A stretch of 64,000 nt of DNA, from positions 1,302,001 to 1,366,000 of the forward strand of contig NZ_CP022527.1 of assembly GCF_002237445.1 (NCBI RefSeq), in the 5' to 3' direction. This DNA is from Neisseria sp. KEM232 (lineage in GTDB: Bacteria; Pseudomonadota; Gammaproteobacteria; Burkholderiales; Neisseriaceae). A program made the translations under genes and the position numbers. This document shows, piece after piece, positions 50,374 through 59,185 of the stretch (position 1 is the first letter of the stretch; every line of letters starts with the position of its first letter). Below the pieces are notes generated by a model that saw only the letters and a program-made list of their open reading frames with translations, did not search any database and was not told where the DNA came from.

Positions 50374-50814
50374 ATGGAAAAGACTATAGACAGCAATGTA
50401 GCTCAACTCAGGGACAACGGCCTGAAAGTCACCGGCCCCCGCTTGAAAATCCTCGATTTGTTCGAGAAACACCCCGACGACCACATGAGCGCGGAAGATG
50501 TGTACCGCGTGCTGCTGGAAAACGGTATCGAAATCGGCGTTGCCACGATTTACCGCGTGCTGACCCAGTTCGAACAGGCCGGCATCCTGCTGCGTCACCA
50601 TTTCGAAACCGGCAAGGCGGTGTACGAACTCAACACCGGCGGCCACCACGACCACATCGTCTGCGTCAAATGCGGCGCCGTGGCCGAGTTCCACAGCGAG
50701 GAAATCGAAGAGTTGCAGGACAGAATGGCCGAAGAACACGGCTACCGCATCGTCGACCACGCGCTTTATATGTACGGCGTGTGCGGCAACTGCCAAAAGA
50801 AGGAAAAACGCTGA
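50374..50814 (+). CDS. fur: Ferric uptake regulator
   Basis: The 146-residue iron-responsive repressor has a winged helix with GLKVTGPRLKILDLFEKHPDDHMSAEDVYRVLLENGIEIGVATIYRVL and metal sites in HHDHIVCVKCGAVAEFHSEEIEE plus a C-terminal CGNC. Two ATG codons are in frame. TAAGG lies only one base before the first (50365) and ten before the second (50374), so the second is favoured. It is expected to repress iron-uptake genes such as the TonB receptor at 54737. Confidence 0.95.
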   Translation: MEKTIDSNVAQLRDNGLKVTGPRLKILDLFEKHPDDHMSAEDVYRVLLENGIEIGVATIYRVLTQFEQAGILLRHHFETGKAVYELNTGGHHDHIVCVKCGAVAEFHSEEIEELQDRMAEEHGYRIVDHALYMYGVCGNCQKKEKR

Positions 50815-50887
50815 TTTGATTCGGCGCGGCGGCTCGGATTGCTCGACTGAGGCCGTCTGAAAATATTTGTTTTGGTTAACTATACAA

Positions 50888-50929
50888 AAAGGCCGTCTGA
50901 AATCCGAATTTGGTTTTCAGACGGCCTTT
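50888..50929 (+). terminator. Terminator of fur
   Basis: AAAGGCCGTCTGAAATCCGAA-type stem pairing with TTTTCAGACGGCCTTT (inverted DUS), followed by TT. Confidence 0.65.
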
Positions 50930-50939
50930 CGTGTCGTAT

Positions 50940-51053
50940 GTAGGGTGTGTCGCCCGCAGGCGACGCACGCGGTTTGCGGATTGGGCAGAAGCCTTCCGAC
51001 GAAATCTGCCGAAACATCGGGAAACGCGTGCGTTGCGGAGCGACACACCCTAC
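50940..51053. mobile_element. 114-bp palindromic repeat element after fur
   Basis: The ends GTAGGGTGTGTCGC and GCGACACACCCTAC are perfect 14-base inverted repeats. The inverted match continues with gaps through CCGCA and ACGCACGCG. There is no coding capacity. A related partial sequence (TGTGCCCGCAGACACGCACGCG) lies inside the ABC transporter gene near 58290. Probably a MITE; together with flanking DUS it fills most of the 334-base fur-GNAT gap. Confidence 0.75.
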
Positions 51054-51071
51054 GCATCGGCGGAAAAGTAT

Positions 51072-51115
51072 AAGGCCGTCTGAAACCATGTCTTATGGGC
51101 TTTCAGACGGCCTTT
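51072..51115 (-). terminator. Terminator of the GNAT gene
   Basis: Inverted DUS pair (stem AAGGCCGTCTGAAA with the loop CCATGTCTTATGGG, itself self-complementary) 35 bases past the GNAT stop. Confidence 0.65.
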
Positions 51116-51148
51116 TTGCGTTTTTTATCGGATACGTCCGTGCGCTTT

Positions 51149-51652
51149 TCAATCCACCACTTTTTTCCCCAGCAGCACAACATCGGCGCTGATGCCGTCG
51201 AGGTCGCACACTTGCGGCAGCCTACCCCATTCTTGGAAGCCGAAGGAATGGAACAGGCGGATGCTGGCGTGGTTGTGGCCGAAAATAAGGGCGATGATGT
51301 TGCGGATGCCGAGCGCGGGAGCCTGTTCCAGCATATGGCGCAGCAGGATTTTGCCGACGCCGACGCCGCGCATGTCGTGGCGGACGTAGATGCTGATTTC
51401 GGCGGTGATGCGGTAGGCTGCGCGCGGGTAGTAGTCGGAAAACGCGCCCCAGGCAAGGAGGGTGTCTGTTTCGTCTTTCAGGACATACAGCGGGCGGTTG
51501 CCGCCGTGCGCGTCGAGCCAGCTTTGGCGGCTTTCGGAGGTGGCGGGGCTGAGGTCGGCGGTGGATTGGCGGCTGTCTATAGTGCTGTTGTAGATGTCGA
51601 CGATGGCGGCCAGGTCGTCCTGTTGCGCTTGGCTGATGCGGTAGCGGTGCAT
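51149..51652 (-). CDS. GNAT family N-acetyltransferase (phosphinothricin-acetyltransferase-like)
   Basis: The 167-residue protein starts YRISQAQQDDLAAIVDIYNSTI. It has the acetyl-CoA-binding VRHDMRGVGVGKILLRHMLEQA motif, then NIIALIFGHNHASIRLFHSFGFQEWG, which resembles the Pat/Bar group of GNAT enzymes. The true substrate is unknown. The ATG at 51652 is preceded by a DUS that occupies the gap to the upstream gene's stop (ten bases). It is co-oriented with the isochorismatase-family gene. Confidence 0.85.
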   Translation of the reverse strand: MHRYRISQAQQDDLAAIVDIYNSTIDSRQSTADLSPATSESRQSWLDAHGGNRPLYVLKDETDTLLAWGAFSDYYPRAAYRITAEISIYVRHDMRGVGVGKILLRHMLEQAPALGIRNIIALIFGHNHASIRLFHSFGFQEWGRLPQVCDLDGISADVVLLGKKVVD

Positions 51653-51662
51653 TTCAGACGGC

Positions 51663-52193
51663 CTAGCGCACAAGTTGCGAAACGGTTTTGAAGGCGGGGT
51701 GTTTGGCGTCGCGCATCAGGGCGAAGAGCAGGCTTTCGCTGTTGCCGACGGTAACGCCGGCCGCGCGCATTTGTTCGAGGCCGTTGGCTTTGTTGGCGGG
51801 GTTGCGCGAGGCGGCGCACTCAAAGGGCAGGTAGACGTTCAGCCCCTGCGCGCGCCAGTCGAGGGCGGTTTGCAGGATGCAGATGTGGGTTTCCGCACCG
51901 ATAAGGATGACGTTTTGCGCCTGTTTTTCGCGGATGAAGTCTGCCGTGGCGGGGGCGGCGGAAAACAGGGTTTTTTCGGCGACGGGTGCGTCGGGCAGCA
52001 GCAGGCGGACAGCAGGCAGGGTGCCGCCGAGGCCTTTGGGGTATTGTTCGGTAATCATCATCGGCACGTTTAAGGCCTGCAAGCCCTGTATCAGCAGGCG
52101 GCAGGCGGCGGTGAAGGCTTCGCTTTCGTGCAGGGCGGGGGCGAGGCGTTCTTGGATGTCGACGACAATGCAGACGGTGTTTTTGGGGGTCAT
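51663..52193 (-). CDS. Isochorismatase-family cysteine hydrolase
   Basis: The 176-residue protein has the catalytic triad Asp12 (IVVDIQERL), Lys74 (VAEKTLFSA) and Cys105 (GAETHICILQTALDW), as in YcaC-like and nicotinamidase-like enzymes. It begins near the family start (NTVCIVVDIQ). AGGAGAAGCAAA-type ribosome-binding sequence lies before the ATG. It is upstream of, and likely co-transcribed with, the GNAT gene. The physiological substrate is unknown. Confidence 0.88.
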   Translation of the reverse strand: MTPKNTVCIVVDIQERLAPALHESEAFTAACRLLIQGLQALNVPMMITEQYPKGLGGTLPAVRLLLPDAPVAEKTLFSAAPATADFIREKQAQNVILIGAETHICILQTALDWRAQGLNVYLPFECAASRNPANKANGLEQMRAAGVTVGNSESLLFALMRDAKHPAFKTVSQLVR

Positions 52194-52216
52194 TTTGCTT
52201 CTCCTTTGTTTGCGGG

Positions 52217-52293
52217 TTTTTCAGACGGCCTTTTGCTTTGAGGCCGTCTGAAAACACAGTTTACAGGCCGTCTGAAAGCTTTTCAGACGGCCT
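52217..52293 (-). terminator. Uptake-sequence hairpins between argJ and the hydrolase gene
   Basis: Two inverted DUS pairs (52217-52254 and 52265-52293). The second, AGGCCGTCTGAAAGC/GCTTTTCAGACGGCCT, lies just past the argJ stop. Confidence 0.7.
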
Positions 52294-52302
52294 TAAAACA
52301 GT

Positions 52303-53520
52303 TTATGAGCGGTATTCCGCATTAATGCGGACGTATTCGTGCGTCAGATCGCAGGTGTAGACGGTGGCGGATTCGCGGCCGCGCTGCAGGTCGATGCGTA
52401 CGCTGATTTCGGCTTCGTCCATCACGCGCTGCGCGGCTTCTTCGCTGTAGCTTTCGGCGCGGCCGCCGTTTTCGGCAACGAGCACGTCGCCCAGCCACAT
52501 TTTCAGTTTGTCCTCGTCGAAGGGCACGCCGGCGTAACCGGCGGCGGCGAGCAGGCGGCCGAGATTGGGGTCGGAGGCGGCGAAGGCGGTTTTCACCAGC
52601 GGCGAGCGGGCAACGGCGTAGGCAATTTGCTTGGCTTCTTCGCGGCTTTCGGCGTTGTCCACGCGGATGGTGACGAATTTGCCCGCGCCTTCGCCGTCGC
52701 GGACGATGGCCTGCGCCAGTTCGAGGGCAAGGCTGCCGAGCAGTTCTTTCAGCTGGCTGTAGCGCGGGTCGGCGATGTTGTCGATTTCGCTCTGGCCGCA
52801 TTTGCCGGTGGCGATGATAACGAAGCTGTCATTGGTGCTGGTATCGCCGTCTACCGTGATGCAGTTGAAGCTTTCGTCGGCGATTTCCTGCGTCAGCAGC
52901 TGCAAAACGGGCTGGGAGACTTTGGCATCGGTGGCGATAAAGCCAAGCATGGTGGCCATGTTGGGATGGATCATGCCCGAGCCTTTGGCGATGCCGGTGG
53001 CGCGGACGGTGTGGTTTTCGCCGACGCGGCCTTCGCGCGAGGCGGCTTTGGGCATGGTGTCGGTGGTCATGATGGCGCGGGCGGCGTCGAGCCAGCCTGC
53101 GGGGGCAACTTTGGGCAGGGCGGCGATGATGCGGTCGGAAGGCAGGGTTTCGAGAATGACGCCGGTGGAGAAGGGCAGCACCTGGCCGACGGCGCAGCCG
53201 ACCTGTTCGGCCGCCGCTTCGCACACGGCCAGCGCGCGGTCGATGCCGTCGGCGCCCGTGCCCGCGTTGGCGTTGCCGGTGTTGACAACGAGGGCGCGCA
53301 CGCCGTCGGCGTCGAAAAGGTGGCGTTTGCAGATGCGCACGGGCGCGGCGCAGAAGCGGTTTTGCGTGAACACCGCGCCGACGGTGCAGCCGCCCGCCAG
53401 CACCATCAGGGTGAGGTCGTCGTGATGCGGCTTTTTGATGCCGGCCCGGCCGGTGAACACGCGGATGCCGTCGATGGGCAGCAGGCTGTCGGCGGCGGGC
53501 GTTTGGTAGTTGACGGGCAT
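52303..53520 (-). CDS. argJ: Bifunctional ornithine acetyltransferase/N-acetylglutamate synthase
   Basis: This 405-residue Ntn-type enzyme recycles the acetyl group in arginine synthesis. The self-cleavage site with nucleophilic Thr is in GSGMIHPNMATMLGFIATDA. The C-terminal subunit has TVDGDTSTNDSFVIIATGK and DLTHEYVRINAEYRS. AAAGGAGG seven bases before the ATG at 53520 fixes the start; the open frame upstream is unrelated. It stands alone. Confidence 0.97.
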   Translation of the reverse strand: MPVNYQTPAADSLLPIDGIRVFTGRAGIKKPHHDDLTLMVLAGGCTVGAVFTQNRFCAAPVRICKRHLFDADGVRALVVNTGNANAGTGADGIDRALAVCEAAAEQVGCAVGQVLPFSTGVILETLPSDRIIAALPKVAPAGWLDAARAIMTTDTMPKAASREGRVGENHTVRATGIAKGSGMIHPNMATMLGFIATDAKVSQPVLQLLTQEIADESFNCITVDGDTSTNDSFVIIATGKCGQSEIDNIADPRYSQLKELLGSLALELAQAIVRDGEGAGKFVTIRVDNAESREEAKQIAYAVARSPLVKTAFAASDPNLGRLLAAAGYAGVPFDEDKLKMWLGDVLVAENGGRAESYSEEAAQRVMDEAEISVRIDLQRGRESATVYTCDLTHEYVRINAEYRS

Positions 53521-53664
53521 TTTGTCCTCCTTTGTTAAACGGTTATAAATCAGGTAAGCGATTATGAACGTTTTTGTGGTGACAGGAAACCGAAACGGCA
53601 AGAGGCCGTCTGAACGCGCCAAAACGGCTTTCAGACGGCCTCAAAACCTTTCGTCCGCGTTTTT

Positions 53665-54561
53665 TCAGACGGCCTCCGTGCATATCGCGCCGCGCGGCAC
53701 GTTTTGCAGATTCCAGTTTGCCGCCGCCCAGTCGAGCAGGTCGCGCGGCTTGTCCACGGGCGGCGCGGGCGGCAGATTGAGATAGGCCGACACCTGCCGC
53801 AGCCATTCTTCGCGCCGCGCCAAATCCAGCGCGGGGGCGAGGGTCTGTTTCGACCACTTCTGCCCCCGCGCGTTCACCAGAAGCGGCAGGTGCGCGTATT
53901 GCGGCGTCGGCACGCCCAGGCAGCGTTGCAGCCAAATCTGGCGCGGTGCCGACACCAGCAGATCCTGGCCGCGCACCACGTGCGTTACCCCCTGCGCCGC
54001 ATCGTCGGCCACCACCGCCAGCTGGTAGGCCCAAAAGCCGTCGGCGCGCAGCAGCACGAAATCGCCGATGTCGCGCGCCAAATTCTGCGCGTAATGGCCG
54101 ACAATGCCGTCGTCAAAACCGATTTCCCCATCCGGCACGCGCAGCCGCCAGGCGGGCGTTTTGCCGTTTCCAGACGGCCTCTGCACCGCATCGCGGCAGC
54201 GGCCGCCGTAGACAAAGCCGTCTACCCCCGGCCGCGCCTCCGCCTGCCATTGGCGGCGGCTGCAATAGCAGGGATACACCGCCCCCGCCGCTTTGAGTCC
54301 GGCCAAAGCCGCTTCGTAAACGGCATAGCGGCGGCTCTGGTATTCGACCGCTCCGTCCCACTCGAAACCGAAGGCTTCCAGCGTGCGCAAAATATCGTCG
54401 GCCGCGCCCGCCACCTCGCGCGGCGGATCCAAATCCTCCATCCGCAGCAGCCAGCGGCCGCCGTTTGCACGCGCATCGGCATAAGACGCCAGCGCCGTCA
54501 GCAGCGAACCGATGTGTAAAAGCCCCGTCGGACTGGGGGCGAAACGGCCGGTGTAAGCCAT
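53665..54561 (-). CDS. gluQ: Glutamyl-Q tRNA(Asp) synthetase
   Basis: The 298-residue paralogue of the GluRS catalytic core glutamylates the queuosine base in tRNA-Asp. The HIGH-type motif is in RFAPSPTGLLHIGSLLTALASY and the KMSKS-type motif in GQKWSKQTL. A zinc-site-like CYCSR is present, and the anticodon-binding domain is lacking, as expected. The start at 54561 (MAYTGRF) matches the family. The stop codon TGA is contributed by an uptake sequence (TEAV-stop, 53664-53675). Confidence 0.93.
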   Translation of the reverse strand: MAYTGRFAPSPTGLLHIGSLLTALASYADARANGGRWLLRMEDLDPPREVAGAADDILRTLEAFGFEWDGAVEYQSRRYAVYEAALAGLKAAGAVYPCYCSRRQWQAEARPGVDGFVYGGRCRDAVQRPSGNGKTPAWRLRVPDGEIGFDDGIVGHYAQNLARDIGDFVLLRADGFWAYQLAVVADDAAQGVTHVVRGQDLLVSAPRQIWLQRCLGVPTPQYAHLPLLVNARGQKWSKQTLAPALDLARREEWLRQVSAYLNLPPAPPVDKPRDLLDWAAANWNLQNVPRGAICTEAV

Positions 54562-54659
54562 CTGAAAACTCCGAAGCCGCCCGCAGGCGGCAAAACAGCG
54601 AAAACCGTTACATCCGCGCAACGTTATGGCGGCGGAATGCGCTTGTGTCAAAAAAAATC

Positions 54660-54689
54660 AAAATGATAACGGATTGCGACGCGTATAAT
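54660..54689 (+). promoter_or_regulatory. Promoter with Fur-like core upstream of the TonB receptor
   Basis: A consensus TATAAT (54684-54689) lies about 48 bases before the ATG at 54737. AAAATGATAAC (54660-54670), close to the centre of the Fur box, overlaps the -35 region. The match covers only about half the 19-base consensus. Confidence 0.5.
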
Positions 54690-54736
54690 CCGCCCGCTAT
54701 TTTAACCCGTGTTTACACATTAACATCAGGACAATC

Positions 54737-56992
54737 ATGCTTCACAAACATTTCAAACTCAGCACCATCGCCGCCATGATTATTGCGGCAAATGCCGTTT
54801 ACGCGCAATAAAACACTACCATCCCCCAATCCGAAGCAGATAATGCTAATGCCGTATCTTCTTCCGCCATCGAAACCGTTACCGTCACCGCGCAAAACCG
54901 CTCCACCCGCACCGAAAACCGCAATTCCTACACCACCTCCGCCATGCGCACCACCACCGGCCTGGCGCTATCGCCCAAAGAAACGCCGCAGTCGGTGAGC
55001 GTGATTACCAAGAAGCAGATTGATGAGCAAGGTATTTCCCGTATGGAAGATGCGCTGCGCAAAACCACAGGCATCAATGTTGTAGCCGACGGCGGCCGTT
55101 ACCGCTACCAGTCGCGCGGTTTTTATATCGACCAGATTGAAGAAGACGGCATTTCCTCCACCGTACCCGGTGCGTCCACCAATATGTATCAAGACGCGCA
55201 AAGCATGTCCGATCTGGCGCTTTACGACCATATCGAAGTGGTACGCGGTGCTACCGGTCTGACCCAGGCCAACGGTGCGCCCGGCGGCACGATCAACGCC
55301 ACGCGCAAGCGCCCGACCGCGAAAACACAAATCCAAGCCGAAGCATCGGTCGACCGCTTCGGTACGGTGCGCACGATGGGCGACGTATCCGGCAGCCTGA
55401 ACGAAGCGCACACCCTGCGCGGCCGTGCCGTCGCCCTGCTGGAAAAAGACAACAACTTCAAAGACGATGTCGACGGTAAAAAAGGCCTGATTTACGGCAT
55501 TCTTGAAGCCGACGCGGGCGACAATACAAAAATTACCTTCGGCCTTTCCCATCAGAAAAAACACGAAACATTAGATCCTTCCGGTCTTTTGCTGTCCAAA
55601 ACAGGCCAAGACCTGCATCTGCCGCGCGATACTTTCCTTGCTGCCGGATGGAATAAAGGCAAATTCGACAAAACCAACGTATTCGGCGAAGTCGAGCACC
55701 AATTTAACGACAATTGGAAGCTGACCGGCAAACTAGCCTATACCCACAACAAAAGCCATCAGGAATTGGGCACGCTGGCCAGCCGCCAAAGCACCGACAG
55801 CGACTACCAAGCCCGTATCGGCATCCTCAGCAAATACTTCGGCAGCAGCAACCTGTATGACTTCAGCACCAACCTGACCGGCAAATTCCATGCTCTCGGC
55901 CGCAGCCACGATGTATTCGTAACCTATTCCTACTCCAAGGAAAAAGGTGATATGCGCAATATCGATGCCAAAAAAGACAGCACGCTGGTTTATGATTTAC
56001 GCACCTTCCGTCCGAGCGACATCGCCTATCCCGACTGGAACAACAAAAGCTGGGACGGCATAAGCGACACCCTGTTCGTTACCCATATGCTCTCGGCCGG
56101 CGTACGCTTCAATCCGCTGGAGCAGCTGCACATTCTTGCAGGCGGCAGCTATGCCAAATTCAAGAGCCATTATGTGGAAAACGCCACCCGCGCCAACGGT
56201 TCGCTCTACAACGAAGACACGCTGACCGAGCAAAAACATTTCACCCCTTATCTCGGCATCACGTTCGACGTTACACCCAACCAAAGCCTGTACGCCAGCT
56301 ACACCAGCATCTTCAAACCCAGCTACGGTAAAAAAGACAAGCAGGGCAACCAGATCAAGCCCAAAACAGGCAACAACCTCGAAATCGGCTGGAAAGGCGC
56401 ATGGTATGCCAACCGTCTGAATGCCTCCGTCGCCCTGTTCCAAATCGACGAGAAAAACCGCCCGCTGAACATCAGCAAAGCGCAGGCGCAGGCCGAAGAC
56501 CCCAGCGCGACACGCGGCTATTCCATCCCCTTCGGCAAAGTGCGCAGCCACGGCTGGGAAGCCGAAATTTCCGGCAAGCTGACCGACAACTGGCAACTGT
56601 TTGCAGGCTATACCTTCAACACCAGCAAATACAAAAAAACCGAATCCGCATCACTGCCTGAAGGTTTGAATTTCAGCACTCACACGCCCAAACATATTTT
56701 CCGTCTCTACACCAGTTACAAACTGCCTGTAGACAGCGGCAAATGGCAGATTGCCGGCGGCTTGGAAAGCCAGAGCAAAACCCAAAGCTCGCGCGGCATT
56801 AAGCAAGGCGGCTACACCCTGTGGAACGCCAACCTGCAATACAGGCCGTCTGAAAACGCCACCGTCAGCCTGATCGGCAGCAACCTGACCAACAAACGCT
56901 ACTATCAGAACCAGGCCAACCGCAACGTTCTGGCAGGCAACTACTTGGGCGAGCCGCGCAATATCACGCTCAAATTCAACTACAAGTTCTAA
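54737..56992 (+). pseudogene. TonB-dependent siderophore receptor with in-frame stop after the signal peptide
   Basis: Read through, the gene encodes about 750 residues. MLHKHFKLSTIAAMIIAANAVYAQ is a signal peptide, but codon 25 is TAA (54809-54811). The same frame then continues with NTTIPQSEADNANAVSSSAIETVTVTAQNRS, a plug domain (ETPQSVSVITKKQIDEQG, VVRGATGLTQANGAPGGTINATRKRP) and a barrel ending in NITLKFNYKF. The largest ATG-started frame is 54944-56992 (682 residues), which lacks the signal peptide. It resembles the FhuE/FpvA ferric-siderophore group. A Fur-like promoter lies upstream. Confidence 0.8.
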
Positions 56993-57002
56993 ACCCGCAG
57001 CA

Positions 57003-57037
57003 AAAGGCCGTCTGAAACCCGTTTTCAGACGGCCTTT
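57003..57037 (+). terminator. Terminator of the TonB receptor gene
   Basis: AAAGGCCGTCTGAAA and TTTTCAGACGGCCTTT around a short loop, ten bases after the stop. It reduces read-through to the ABC transporter gene. Confidence 0.75.
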
Positions 57038-57113
57038 CCCCATAAAACAGCAAACAAATCCGCCCGCCGCATCTTTTCAGACGGCCTCAACGCCGCCGCA
57101 AACACAATCAAAC

Positions 57114-58517
57114 ATGAAAACCCTCCGCCGCTTCCTTGCCCTTGCCGCCCCCTTCTGGCTGCGGCAAAACCCCTGGTACAACTGGCTGCTCTTGGCCGCC
57201 GTGGTCGGCTTCTCGCTGGTCATCGTCCGCGTCGGCGTGCTGATTACCGACTGGAACAAAACCTTCTACGACGCCCTGGCCGCCTTCGACGGCCGCGCCA
57301 TGCCCGCGCTGATACTCGAATACCTCGTTTACATCACCCTCGTAACCGCCTTCGTCGCCTGCGGCAACTGGCTGCGCAAAGTCCTGCTTTTCCGCTGGCG
57401 CGAACACCTCACCGGCCAATTCCAAACCGACTGGCTCGGCGGCCACAAACACTACCGCCTGCAACTCACCGGCGAGCCCGACAACCCCGACCAGCGCATC
57501 GCCGAAGACATCGCCCTGCTGTCGGAAAAAAGCATAGACCTTTTCAAATACTTCATTATGAACGCCGCCAAACTCGGCGCCTTTATCGAAATCCTGTGGC
57601 AGCTCTCCGGCGTGCAAACCTTCGTGCTGTTCGGCCACAGCATCACCGTCAAAGGCTATCTCGTCTGGATTGCGCTCGCCTACTCCGCCGCCTGTACCCT
57701 CATCACCCACCTGATCGGCCGCAAACTGCAACCGCTGAACATCGAGCGCCAGCACCGCGAAGCCGACTACCGCGCCACCCTGCTGCGCGTGCGCGACCAT
57801 GCCGAACAAATCGCCCTCTACCACGGCGAAAACGCCGAACAAAGCCGTCTGAACGCCCGTTTTGCCGCCGTTAAAAACAACTGGCTCAGCCTGATACGGC
57901 GCGAGTTCTACCTTGAAAGCTTCTCCGCCGCCTACCTGCGCCTGTCGATGTTCATCCCCATCATCGCCACCCTGCCCATGTACCTCGCCCACAGCATGAG
58001 CTTCGGCGACATGATGAAAGCCCGCAGCGCCTTATCCAACGTCCAAGACGGCTTCGGCTGGTTTATGGACTACTACAAACGCATCATCGAATGGGCGGCC
58101 GTTGTCGAGCGTCTCGCCCACTTTCAGGCTGCCCTCGAACAAGTCCCCGCCGACAGCAGGCAGCCTGAAACCCTTGCAGACGGCCTGAACAGCGTAGGTC
58201 GGATTCCCGAATCCGACACCGCGCCCAATGCAGGCGAAACGTCGGATACAAGTATCCGACCTACTCAGCTTTCAGACGGACTTTCGGGATGTGTGCCCGC
58301 AGACACGCACGCGCTTACAGAAACCGCCAATCCCGCCAGCCAATCCGTCCCCTCCCCCGCCCGCGGGGGAGGGTTAGGGGAAAATCGCCGACACACCCGC
58401 AAACCCTGTTTCTGCCGAAACCACACCCCCACCCCAACCCTCCCCCGCGCAAGCGCAGGGGAGGGGGCAGGTTTCAGACGGCATCACCAGCAGCCTGAAT
58501 ACCCAAAAGCAGCCTGA
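57114..58517 (+). CDS. Membrane half of an SbmA/YddA-like ABC transporter, C-terminus replaced by repeat-derived peptide
   Basis: Residues 1 to about 345 form the SbmA/BacA-type membrane domain with about six helices (LLLAAVVGFSLVIVRVGVLITDWNKTFYDAL, SAAYLRLSMFIPIIATLPMYLAHSMSFGDMM, then ALSNVQDGFGWFMDYYKRIIEWAAVVERLAHFQ). In intact relatives an ATPase domain follows. Here the frame runs into repeat DNA (58194-58470) and stops at 58517, while the ATPase lies in the next frame. Transport of siderophore, peptide or vitamin is possible. The gene follows the siderophore receptor on the same strand, but a terminator lies between them. Confidence 0.75.
   Translation: MKTLRRFLALAAPFWLRQNPWYNWLLLAAVVGFSLVIVRVGVLITDWNKTFYDALAAFDGRAMPALILEYLVYITLVTAFVACGNWLRKVLLFRWREHLTGQFQTDWLGGHKHYRLQLTGEPDNPDQRIAEDIALLSEKSIDLFKYFIMNAAKLGAFIEILWQLSGVQTFVLFGHSITVKGYLVWIALAYSAACTLITHLIGRKLQPLNIERQHREADYRATLLRVRDHAEQIALYHGENAEQSRLNARFAAVKNNWLSLIRREFYLESFSAAYLRLSMFIPIIATLPMYLAHSMSFGDMMKARSALSNVQDGFGWFMDYYKRIIEWAAVVERLAHFQAALEQVPADSRQPETLADGLNSVGRIPESDTAPNAGETSDTSIRPTQLSDGLSGCVPADTHALTETANPASQSVPSPARGGGLGENRRHTRKPCFCRNHTPTPTLPRASAGEGAGFRRHHQQPEYPKAA
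58194..58264. repeat. 71-bp palindromic repeat in the ABC transporter linker
   Basis: The ends GTAGGTCGGAT and ATCCGACCTAC are perfect inverted repeats. Inside are two hairpins, GTCGGATTC-CCGAATCCGAC-like and GTCGGATACAAGTATCCGAC. It is in frame with the membrane half. A fragment (TCGGATTCGAGAATCCGA) recurs at 59340-59357. Confidence 0.75.
58348..58468. repeat. C/G-rich repeat units that break the ABC transporter frame
   Basis: First a palindrome CCCTCCCCCGC/GCGGGGGAGGG (58350-58373) followed by TTAGGGG. Then a 71-base unit (58398-58468) with CTGTTTCTGCCGAAACC, CACCCCAACCCTCCCCCGCG and GCGCAGGGGAGGG. The second unit is present again in inverted orientation at 59598-59661; a shorter relative of the first is at 59276-59299. 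Confidence 0.75.
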
Positions 58518-59145
58518 AAACTCCAACAGCGCCCCGCCGCTGCTCGCCATCCGCGCCTTAAACCTGCACACCGCCGAAGGCCGTCCGCTGCTCTCCGGCC
58601 TCAATCTCCAAGCCGCCGCGTGCCAATGGCTGCTGCTCGACGGCCCCAGCGGCATCGGCAAAACCACCCTGATGCGCACCCTTGCCGGCCTGTGGCCCTA
58701 CTATTGCGGCAGCTTCATGCTCGGCAGCCGCCGCAGCCTGTTTCTGCCACAACGCCCCTACCTGCCGCAGGACACGCTCTACAAACTTATCTGCTACCCC
58801 GACGCACCGCAAGATAGCAGCCGCGAAAGCACCGTTGCCGACGCGCTGGAAAAAGTCAGCTTAGGCCGTCTGAAAGAACATCTGCACCGCGACGACGCCT
58901 GGTACAAAACCCTCTCCGGCGGCGAACAGCAGCGCGTCAGCATCGCCCGCGCCCTAATCGCCCGCCCCGACATCCTGTTTCTCGACGAAGCCACCAACCA
59001 GCTCGATGACGCCTCCGCCACCGCCCTGCTGTCCGTACTCAAAACCGAGCTGCCCGACACTCTCGTTATCGGCATCAGCCACCAACCGCCGGTAAAAGCC
59101 CTGTTCGACCGCCGCGAAGACTTGGCCACGTTTGCGGAAAACTGA
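58378..59145 (+). pseudogene. ATPase half of the broken ABC transporter
   Basis: In frame +1 relative to the membrane half, the sequence is open from 58378 and encodes LLAIRALNLHTAEGRPLLSGLNL, Walker A (LLDGPSGIGKTTLMRTLAGLWPY), the signature LSGGEQQRVSIARALIARPDILFLDEATNQLDD with Walker B, and an H-loop (GISHQPP). The first ATG in this frame (58672) lies after Walker A, and no earlier start codon exists, so the ATPase cannot be made complete without frameshifting. It looks like the detached C-terminal domain of the gene at 57114. Confidence 0.8.
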
Positions 59146-59185
59146 AAGCAGCCTGAAAGCCGTTTTGCGGCTTTCAGGCTGCTTG
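59145..59185 (+). terminator. Terminator built from Kingella-type uptake sequences
   Basis: AAGCAGCCTGAAAGCCG pairs with CGGCTTTCAGGCTGCTT around a five-base loop directly after the ATPase stop. The stem uses the AAGCAGCCTGAA variant and not the AGGCCGTCTGAA form found elsewhere. Confidence 0.8.
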
